A stretch of DNA of 19,968 nucleotides from an archaeon (GTDB lineage: Archaea > Iainarchaeota > Iainarchaeia > Iainarchaeales > CSSED10-239), in NCBI GenBank assembly GCA_029557995.1, contig JAKQHQ010000015.1, positions 1-19,968 of the forward strand, written 5' to 3'. Positions within the stretch are counted from its first letter, which is position 1. Each line of letters starts with the position of its first letter. This document shows positions 15,017 through 19,968 of this stretch, piece after piece. Below the pieces are notes generated by a model. It saw only the letters and a list, made by a program, of their open reading frames with translations. It was not told where the DNA came from and ran no database searches. The translations under genes and the position numbers were made by a program.

Positions 15017-15088
15017 GCAATCATAGTCTAGTGGTTAGGATACAAGCTTCCCAAGCTTGTGACTCGGGTTCAAATCCCGGTGATTGCA
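15017..15088 (+). tRNA. tRNA-Gly (anticodon CCC)
   Basis: The acceptor stem is GCAATCA (15017-15023) with TGATTGC (15081-15087), and A15088 is the discriminator. The anticodon stem CAAGC/GCTTG encloses TTCCCAA, so the anticodon is CCC at 15050-15052. The T arm is TCGGG-TTCAAAT-CCCGG with one U-G pair. There is no intron and no encoded CCA. It lies 9 nt after the UPF0173 stop and 13 nt before the DUF523 ATG, so it is probably part of a mixed tRNA-mRNA transcript. Confidence 0.94.
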
Positions 15089-15101
15089 TTTTGTGACAGT
15101 T

Positions 15102-15515
15102 ATGATATTAGTAAGCGCGTGTCTAGCAGGAGTAAACTGCAGATGGGATGGAAAGTGCAACAAGAACAAGAAGGTATTGAAGCTTGTAATGGAAAAGCAG
15201 GCAATACTTGTCTGTCCAGAGCAGCTTGGTGGTTTGCCAACCCCAAGAAGACCAGCAGAGTGCAAGGGCAAGAAAGTTTTTGATATTGATGGAAATGATT
15301 TGACAGTATGTTTTAGAAGGGGTGCAAAGGAGGCCTTAGGCATAGCAAAAATGTATGGTTGCAGGAAGGCAATCCTGAAATCAAACTCCCCATCCTGCGG
15401 ATGTGGGAAGATTTATGATGGCAGTTTTAAGAAGGTATTAGTTTGTGGAGATGGAGTTTTTTCTAGAATGCTTAAGGAGAACAAGATTAAAGTCATTACA
15501 GAAAAGGAGATTTAA
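15102..15515 (+). CDS. DUF523 protein, thiouracil-desulfidase (TudS)-like
   Basis: The 137-residue product begins MILVSACLAGVNCRWDGK, the standard start of DUF523, and has ten cysteines, among them C7, C13, C38, C99 and C101 in the SPSCGCG block. The middle LVCPEQLGGLPTPRRP is also diagnostic. Characterised members (TudS) are iron-sulfur enzymes that remove sulfur from 2-thiouracil. Whether this protein does so is inferred. The frame extends upstream into tRNA-Gly (TTG 15084), but ATG 15102 matches the family start and avoids the tRNA. It is followed after 17 nt by DUF1015. Confidence 0.88.
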   Translation: MILVSACLAGVNCRWDGKCNKNKKVLKLVMEKQAILVCPEQLGGLPTPRRPAECKGKKVFDIDGNDLTVCFRRGAKEALGIAKMYGCRKAILKSNSPSCGCGKIYDGSFKKVLVCGDGVFSRMLKENKIKVITEKEI

Positions 15516-15532
15516 AAAAAAGGTGAAGATTC

Positions 15533-16873
15533 ATGAAGACAAGGATTTATGAGAATGTAGGGCTATTGTGCCCAAGGATACTTCTTCCAAAAAAAGAAGT
15601 TGATTATACGAAATGGGCTGTTATTGCTTGTGATCAATACACATCACAGCCAGAATACTGGGAAGCGGTAAGAGAGTTTGTTGGTAACTCCCCATCAACC
15701 CTGAACCTGATATACCCTGAGGTTTATATTAATAAAAAAGACAAGGCTGAGATAATAAAAAGTATTGTGGAATATATGAGAAAATACCTGTCTGAAGGCC
15801 TTTTTGATGAATACAATGGCTTTGTATATGTTGAAAGGGAGATAAATGGTAAGACAAGGAAAGGGCTTGTAGTTGCCTTAGACCTTGAGAGATATGACTA
15901 CAACAAAGGCTCCCACACGCTTGTAAGGGCTACAGAAGGCACGATTCTTGAAAGGCTCCCACCAAGGGTTGAGATAAGGAAAGATGCGTTATTGGAGCTA
16001 CCACACATTTTAGTATTGATTGATGACCCAAAAGGGAAAGTCATAGAAAGAGTAAGCGAGAATAAGGAAGATTTTGAAAGGTTGTATTCTTTTGAGCTTA
16101 TGAAAGACGGAGGGCACATTGAAGGTTACCTAGTAAATAAGAAGCTTGAAAAAAAAGTTGGCAAAGAGCTTGAAAAGCTAGCTAACCCAGAGAAATTCAA
16201 AAAAAGATACAAGCTTGATAGCGACAGCCAAGTACTGCTTTACGCAGTTGGTGATGGTAATCACTCTCTAGCCACAGCAAAGGCAATTTGGGAGAACATC
16301 AAAAGCACAGCAGAGAACAAAGAGGAAGTAATGAACCATCCAGCAAGATATGCTATGGTTGAGCTAGTCAATCTTCATGATGAGTCATTAAAATTTGAGG
16401 CAATACACAGGGTGCTTTTCAATCTTAAAAAAGACATTGTAAAAGAGCTGAAACTTTATTTCGGGGATGCCTTTAGGTTTTCAAGAAAGCCAAAAGAGGA
16501 AGTCATTGAGGCAGTCAAGACAAAGAAAAGCAAAGGTAAGCAATTTATAGGGCTTATTACAGACAGCCAAAAGACAACAGGCTTGCTCAAGATAACGAAC
16601 TCAAGCTCAGGTCTTGCAGTAGGTACAATACAGGAATTCTTGGACAGTAGCATCAACTCCGGTCTCTTTGAAACCCTAGACTACATCCATGACGACGATG
16701 CCTTCTGCTCGTTGTCCCAAAAACCAGGCAATGCTGGGTTTTATCTCCCAGCAATCCAAAAAAAGCAATTATTCAAAACAATTATTGTAGATGGGGCTTT
16801 GCCACGGAAAACCTTTTCAATGGGGCAGGCACACGAGAAAAGATATTACATAGAGGCACGAAAGATTAGGTAA
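15533..16873 (+). CDS. DUF1015 family protein
   Basis: The 446-residue product matches DUF1015: the N-terminal PRILLPKKEVDYTKWAVIAC followed by DQYTSQPEYW, a central HILVLIDDPKG, the conserved GDGNHSLATAKAIWE (about 239-253), and a late DYIHDDDAF segment. Length is normal. The family is widespread in bacteria and archaea. I recall reports linking some members to serine phosphorylation but cannot verify that here, so I give no enzyme name. AAGGTGA (15520-15526 region) sits about 7 nt before the ATG. It converges with pyrG; T-rich sequence at 16929-16955 could end its transcript. Confidence 0.85.
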   Translation: MKTRIYENVGLLCPRILLPKKEVDYTKWAVIACDQYTSQPEYWEAVREFVGNSPSTLNLIYPEVYINKKDKAEIIKSIVEYMRKYLSEGLFDEYNGFVYVEREINGKTRKGLVVALDLERYDYNKGSHTLVRATEGTILERLPPRVEIRKDALLELPHILVLIDDPKGKVIERVSENKEDFERLYSFELMKDGGHIEGYLVNKKLEKKVGKELEKLANPEKFKKRYKLDSDSQVLLYAVGDGNHSLATAKAIWENIKSTAENKEEVMNHPARYAMVELVNLHDESLKFEAIHRVLFNLKKDIVKELKLYFGDAFRFSRKPKEEVIEAVKTKKSKGKQFIGLITDSQKTTGLLKITNSSSGLAVGTIQEFLDSSINSGLFETLDYIHDDDAFCSLSQKPGNAGFYLPAIQKKQLFKTIIVDGALPRKTFSMGQAHEKRYYIEARKIR

Positions 16874-16928
16874 AAACCTAATCAAAAGATAATCAATAAT
16901 CCATGTAACTAAAATAAAATCAACTATA

Positions 16929-16955
16929 TTTTATTTTTTTTCTTTTCTTTTTTTT
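16929..16955 (+). terminator. T-rich transcription end for the DUF1015 gene
   Basis: A nearly uninterrupted T tract (three runs separated by A or C) begins about 55 nt after the DUF1015 stop. Archaeal RNA polymerase often terminates at such U-rich stretches without a hairpin. The tract also encodes the lysine-rich last codons of pyrG on the opposite strand, so its T content may partly be a coding effect. Confidence 0.4.
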
Positions 16956-18589
16956 GTAGCCCTTACAAATTCTACAAATAAAGGGTGTGGAGTAAGTAGC
17001 TTTGATTTTAACTCTGGATGTGCTTGTGTTCCGATAAAGAACGGATGGTTCTTAATTTCTATAAACTCTAAAAGCTTTCCAGTTTGGTCAAATCCAGAAA
17101 GTACAAGTCCTTTTTCTTTTAAGATTTTATGATATTTTGGATTTACTTCAAAACGATGTCTATGCCTCTCCTCTATTTTTAATTTACCATAGATTTCTGC
17201 AACCCTTGAACCCTTGGAAAGCATGGTAACCTGAGAGCCAAGTCGCATGGTTCCACCAAATGTCTTGCCATCCTGCCCAGGAAGTATTGTAATTATCTGT
17301 TCTTTGCAGTCCTTATCAATTTCTGTTGTGTTTGCTTCTTTTATTCCACAGACATTTCTTGCATACTCCACAATAGCAAGTTGCATACCATAGCAAAGCC
17401 CTAGGAACGGCACATCATGAGTTCTTGCGTATTCTATTATGTTTAGCTTTCCATTTACTCCCCTTGCCCCAAACCCACCAGGTATGATTATCCCATCTAG
17501 CCCAGTGATTTCTTTAGAGTTTTCAACGCTCTTTTTTTTATCATACTTTTCTGTGTCAATAAGCTTTATTTCTATGCTTTCTGGTATTTTTGTTTTTGCG
17601 TGATGCAACGCCTCAATTATTGAGGCATATGAATCATCAATACCTGTATATTTTCCACATATCCCTATAGTTATCTTTTTAGACAGGCTGTTTTCTGTTT
17701 TATGTACAGCCCTAGCAAACTTGTAAAATTCTTTGTTTGTCTTTATTTTCAGTTTTTTACCTATCAGCACATCAAGCATCTGGCTCTTGAAATTAATAGG
17801 TATCTCATAGATGTTTTTTAAGTCGTTAGCTGAGATTATCTGCTCTTGCAAGAGCCCGCAATTGTCGCAAAGCTTTTCCACTACCTTCTTTTCAAGTGAT
17901 CTTCTTGCTCTGCAAAGCACAGCATCCGGTATTATCCCTCTTTTGAAAAGTTCTGATATACTGTTTTGTGCAGGTTTTGTCTTTTGCTCGTTGCTTGGTG
18001 TGATTTCTGGGATATAGGCAAGATGAACAAAGCACACATTGTCCTTTCCAAGCCTCCTTTGCAGGTTTTTTGCTGCAACAAGATACAGCTCGTTTTCTAG
18101 GTCTCCGACAGTTCCACCAATCTCCAAGGTAATAAGCTTGCCATTATTGTCTATGGCTGTCTTGATTATTCTGTAGGCTATGTAATCTGCAACCTCCGGT
18201 ATAAGCTTAACTGTTCTTCCAAGATAAAATCCACTCCTTTCAAGTTCAATAATCTCTTTATAGATTTTGCCCATAGTTAGGTTTTGCGAGCCGTTGCAGG
18301 TGATATTCAAAAACCTTTCATAGTGTCCGAAGTCCATGTCCACCTCTGTTCCATCATCAAGGATGAACACTTCCCCATGTTCAGTAGGGTTCATTGTGCC
18401 TGGGTCATAATTGAGATAGCCATCGCATTTGATTGGCACTTTTCTAAGCTTGTCATCCAAGAGAAGTGCAATGCTTGCTGCAGAAACCCCTTTTCCAAGC
18501 CCAGATAGCACCCCTCCAGTTATGACAACAAACTTCAATTTCTTTTCTTTTGCTTCTTTCCAAATATCAGTTATTTCCTTGTAGTTCAT
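16931..18589 (-). CDS. pyrG: CTP synthase
   Basis: The 552-residue enzyme makes CTP from UTP, ATP and glutamine. The N-terminal synthetase domain begins VVITGGVLSGLGKGVSAAS (P-loop) and includes YLNYDPGTMNPTEHGEVF and DFGHYERFL. The C-terminal class I glutamine amidotransferase domain (from about 300) has GLCYGMQ with nucleophile Cys399 and the catalytic QAHPE near the end. Length is standard. In the usual QVIPH position the protein reads KLIPEVAD, a departure from the common histidine. AAGGTGA lies at 18596-18602, 6 nt before the ATG, with a minus-strand TATA element (18639-18646) upstream. It is monocistronic here. Confidence 0.97.
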   Translation of the reverse strand: MNYKEITDIWKEAKEKKLKFVVITGGVLSGLGKGVSAASIALLLDDKLRKVPIKCDGYLNYDPGTMNPTEHGEVFILDDGTEVDMDFGHYERFLNITCNGSQNLTMGKIYKEIIELERSGFYLGRTVKLIPEVADYIAYRIIKTAIDNNGKLITLEIGGTVGDLENELYLVAAKNLQRRLGKDNVCFVHLAYIPEITPSNEQKTKPAQNSISELFKRGIIPDAVLCRARRSLEKKVVEKLCDNCGLLQEQIISANDLKNIYEIPINFKSQMLDVLIGKKLKIKTNKEFYKFARAVHKTENSLSKKITIGICGKYTGIDDSYASIIEALHHAKTKIPESIEIKLIDTEKYDKKKSVENSKEITGLDGIIIPGGFGARGVNGKLNIIEYARTHDVPFLGLCYGMQLAIVEYARNVCGIKEANTTEIDKDCKEQIITILPGQDGKTFGGTMRLGSQVTMLSKGSRVAEIYGKLKIEERHRHRFEVNPKYHKILKEKGLVLSGFDQTGKLLEFIEIKNHPFFIGTQAHPELKSKLLTPHPLFVEFVRATKKRKEKK

Positions 18590-18766
18590 AGTTTTTCACC
18601 TTATACTCACGGCACGTAAAAAATTAAACAATAAACATTTTTTATACTTTGTCCATTCTAATCTTGTGGTTTAAAAACCAGATTTATTTATATAAGTTTT
18701 TAATCACAGATATATATTACCCACAGTTGTTTTTAATCAGCAATCTTGCATAAACCCACAAAAGCA
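18590..18766. promoter_or_regulatory. intergenic region with pyrG promoter (-) and promoter toward the hairpin array (+)
   Basis: No gene is visible. On the minus strand the pyrG ribosome binding site (18596-18602) and TATA element (18639-18646, reading TATAAAAA) give a leader of about 27 nt. On the plus strand there is a consensus TTTATATA at 18687-18694 and a second TATATATTA at 18711-18719; either could start an RNA running through the array and tRNA-Ser. An inverted repeat TGGTTT-AA-AAACCA at 18667-18680 sits between the two promoters and could be an operator. These are spacing-based predictions. Confidence 0.5.
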
Positions 18767-18994
18767 GAGCTCACCGCAACTGGCTCAAGTCAGAGCAATA
18801 CATAATCTGGCTGGGCGCGAGCTCACCGCAACGGGCTCAAGTCAGAACCATACATAATCTGGCTGGGCGCGAGCTCACCGCAACGGGCTCAAGTCAGAAC
18901 AACGCATAATCTGGCTGCGTGTCAACTGAGCGCAACCAGTTGAAGTCAGAGCAATACATAATCTGGCTGCGTGTCAACCGCGCGCAACCAGTTG
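18767..18994 (+). repeat. tandem array of 52-bp two-hairpin units (4.4 copies)
   Basis: Units start at 18767, 18819, 18871, 18923 and 18975 (the last stops after 20 bp). Each unit has hairpin 1 (unit positions 1-20, loop ending CGCAAC) and hairpin 2 (22-46; stem AGTCAGA/TCTGGCT, 11-nt loop ending CATAA), then a 6-nt linker. Copies 2-3 have stem GAGCTC/GGGCTC and copy 4 has CAACTG/CAGTTG, so pairs 1-20, 3-18 and 6-15 change on both sides while pairing is kept. The 52-bp period is not a multiple of 3 and no long ORF crosses it, so it is non-coding. It is clearly more GC-rich than its AT-rich upstream flank. The last hairpin ends 1 nt before tRNA-Ser. I recognise no known RNA, CRISPR or insertion-sequence class. 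Confidence 0.9.
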
Positions 18995-18995
18995 A

Positions 18996-19078
18996 GCAGA
19001 GGTGGCGGAGTGGCCAAACGCACCAGCCTTGAGAGCTGGAGTCGCAAGACTACGCGAGTTCGAATCTCGTCCTCTGCG
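18996..19078 (+). tRNA. tRNA-Ser (anticodon TGA)
   Basis: This class II tRNA has acceptor stem GCAGAGG (18996-19002) with CCTCTGC (19071-19077) and G19078 as discriminator. The anticodon stem CCAGC/GCTGG encloses CTTGAGA, giving TGA at 19030-19032. The long variable arm contains AGTC-GCAA-GACT, the mark of a serine tRNA, and the T arm is GCGAG-TTCGAAT-CTCGT. There is no intron. No TATA box lies at the usual distance upstream; instead the hairpin array ends at 18994. It is probably transcribed through the array and cut out by RNase P. Confidence 0.95.
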
Positions 19079-19125
19079 TGGAGCCCTTTTAGAAAAAGTG
19101 CTTTCATTCCCAAAAATGACGAGTG

Positions 19126-19133
19126 TTTTATAA
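19126..19133 (+). promoter_or_regulatory. TATA box of the MetRS-beta-like gene
   Basis: TTTTATAA is centred about 27 nt before the ATG at 19157, with no ribosome binding site between, so the mRNA is predicted to be leaderless. The preceding CCCTTTT just after tRNA-Ser may help end the tRNA transcript. Confidence 0.5.
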
Positions 19134-19156
19134 GAAAAAAAACACAGAAGATTTTT

Positions 19157-19495
19157 ATGCCAGATGAAAAACCAATAATCACTTTTGATGACTTCATGAA
19201 ACTTGATATAAGAATAGGAACAGTTATTGAGGCAGAGAAAGTTTCAAATAGCCATAAGCTGTTAAGATTGGTTTTGGACTTTGGGGACTTTAAGAGGCAA
19301 GTCCTTGCAGGCATTGCTACAAAGTATTCACCAGAAGAACTTTTAGGCAAGCAGATACCTGTTGTGACAAACCTTGCCCCAAGAAAGATTGCTAGCTTAG
19401 AAAGCCAAGGGATGATACTTGCAATAGGAGATAATGAAGTTGAAGCACTATTATTCCCAACAGAGGCAGTAAAATCAGGAGCAAGTGTTCATTAA
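19157..19495 (+). CDS. MetRS beta-type tRNA-binding (OB-fold/EMAPII-like) protein
   Basis: The 112-residue product is a stand-alone tRNA-binding domain like the C-terminal appendix or separate beta subunit of methionyl-tRNA synthetase (also Arc1p/EMAPII-like). It shows FDDFMKLDIRIGTVIEAEKV, SHKLLRLVLDFGD, RQVLAGIATKYSPEELLGKQ and NLAPRKIASLESQGMILA, which match the family closely, with the SQGM block diagnostic. The frame extends upstream through tRNA-Ser to 18971, but ATG 19157 starts the conserved domain and has a well-placed TATA box. It likely boosts tRNA binding by a catalytic MetRS encoded elsewhere; a CsaA-like chaperone role is less likely. Confidence 0.92.
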   Translation: MPDEKPIITFDDFMKLDIRIGTVIEAEKVSNSHKLLRLVLDFGDFKRQVLAGIATKYSPEELLGKQIPVVTNLAPRKIASLESQGMILAIGDNEVEALLFPTEAVKSGASVH

Positions 19496-19496
19496 A

Positions 19497-19617
19497 ATGA
19501 TTTTTGATATTGATGTAAGTGGAGAAGATTTATTAAGTAAAGATTATACAATTTGTATTGTTAATGCCAAATTATATTGATATAAGTTTAGAAGAAATAG
19601 AAAAATATTTGATTTAA
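19497..19617 (+). pseudogene. remnant of a small gene with apparent internal deletion
   Basis: An ATG at 19497 opens 27 codons (MIFDIDVSGEDLLSKDYTI, then CIVNAKLY) ending at TGA 19578-19580. In another frame the overlapping stretch 19564-19617 reads MPNYIDISLEEIEKYLI and stops at TAA. The first piece looks like a protein N-terminus and the second like a C-terminal end, so the centre of a gene may have been lost with a frame change. I do not recognise a family. The zone is more AT-rich than the genes to its left. It could also be chance open frames. Confidence 0.35.
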
Positions 19618-19778
19618 TAAAAGAGTCAGAGAATATCACAAAGGATATTGCAACCCTAGGTCGCCCTTTTGGATTGGATACCAAACGAACTTGCTAGCAA
19701 CTGACAGTATATTTAAGTAACATAATCTTTATAAATTATTATAATTGTTTTGGAACTAATATATATTATAGTGATAAT

Positions 19779-19968
19779 ATGAATAAATTAAAAACCAATT
19801 ATTTTATAGTTGTTTTATTAATTATTTCATTTTATCAAGCATTAGGAATGTTATTATGATTTACAATGATAATTTTGTCTTTAGTTCATGTAATCTTACA
19901 CTTCAAATGGCTAACAATAATATCAGAAACAATATTTAATAAAAAAAACCTTCCCTTTCCCAGAGAAT
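19779..19968 (+). pseudogene. TGA-interrupted membrane-protein ORF, 3'-partial in window
   Basis: From ATG 19779 the frame reads MNKLKTNYFIVVLLIISFYQ plus ALGMLL, meets TGA at 19857-19859, then stays open to the window end (FTMIILSLVHVILHFKWL, then TIISETIF and NKKNLPFPRE). The VHVILHFKW stretch (HxxxHxxW) resembles the heme-ligand-like helix of DUF4405 or cytochrome-b-type small membrane proteins. The interruption and lack of a loop between helices suggest decay or deletion, but two short genes or a sequencing error are possible. TATA-like TTTATAAA lies near 19729. Confidence 0.35.

Noticed and set aside
15035..15343. Minus-strand ORF over tRNA-Gly and DUF523
   Set aside because: It is antisense to a tRNA and to a conserved cysteine-rich protein and has no recognisable domain.
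18767..18994. CRISPR array
   Set aside because: The units are contiguous 52-bp tandem repeats; differences between copies are scattered substitutions, and there are no unique spacers or cas genes nearby.
18971..19156. Longer start for the MetRS-beta-like gene through tRNA-Ser
   Set aside because: The extension translates the tRNA and has no family similarity; ATG 19157 starts the conserved domain and has a TATA box at leaderless spacing.
19691..19700. Perfect 10-bp palindrome TTGCTAGCAA as an operator
   Set aside because: A single short palindrome in a degraded AT-rich region, with no promoter or intact gene tied to it.
19497..19859. Genome-wide TGA recoding
   Set aside because: Two in-frame TGAs at the right edge suggested it, but many intact genes here (p30, rrp41, rrp42, Brix, pcc1, glycosyltransferase) end at TGA in the expected places.

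Overview
This is chromosomal DNA of an archaeon. The markers are an archaeal histone, proteasome alpha subunit, SBDS, exosome Rrp4/Rrp41/Rrp42, ribosomal protein L37Ae, RNA polymerase subunit P, KEOPS Pcc1, prefoldin beta, protein subunits of RNase P, GGTGA-type ribosome binding sites and TTTATATA-type TATA boxes. Genes are short and tightly packed, with many 4-nt ATGA overlaps. That fits a small-genome lineage, possibly DPANN, but I cannot fix the phylum from sequence alone. The standard code with TGA as stop fits nearly every gene.

Layout, left to right. Positions 1-393: 3' part of a DsbA/thioredoxin-like gene that stops unusually early. Positions 446-3138: tRNA-Arg(TCT), argS, and the RNase P subunits p30 and Pop5, one after another. 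Positions 3151-3783: a four-helix membrane protein with a lysine-rich tail built of 22-residue repeats. Positions 3893-8945: the archaeal exosome/proteasome superoperon (psmA, SBDS, rrp4, rrp41, rrp42, rpl37Ae, rpoP, Brix protein, pcc1, pfdB), joining RNA decay, ribosome biogenesis, transcription, tRNA modification and protein quality control. Positions 9037-12257: a DUF1699-like HTH gene and galE on the minus strand, then divergently a MurG-like glycosyltransferase and a cytidylate-kinase-like P-loop protein. Positions 12316-13357 (minus): histone and a PHP phosphoesterase in an overlapping pair. Positions 13469-15007: a winged-helix protein and a UPF0173 metallo-hydrolase. Positions 15017-16873: tRNA-Gly(CCC), a DUF523 (thiouracil-desulfidase-like) gene and a DUF1015 gene. 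Positions 16931-18589 (minus): CTP synthase. Positions 18590-19495: a non-coding region with a tandem array of 52-bp two-hairpin units that runs into tRNA-Ser(TGA), then a MetRS-beta-type tRNA-binding protein. The last 470 bp are visibly more AT-rich and hold only gene remnants.

The most unusual element is the 52-bp array at 18767-18994. Its first hairpin changes sequence between copies while keeping its base pairs (three compensated pairs), and its wobble pairs mostly favour RNA made from the + strand. The final hairpin ends 1 nt before mature tRNA-Ser. I do not recognise it as any known RNA or repeat class. Other points of note are a 66-bp tandem duplication across two convergent gene ends, the cotranscribed tRNA-Arg/ArgRS pair, and the repeat-tailed membrane protein inside the superoperon.
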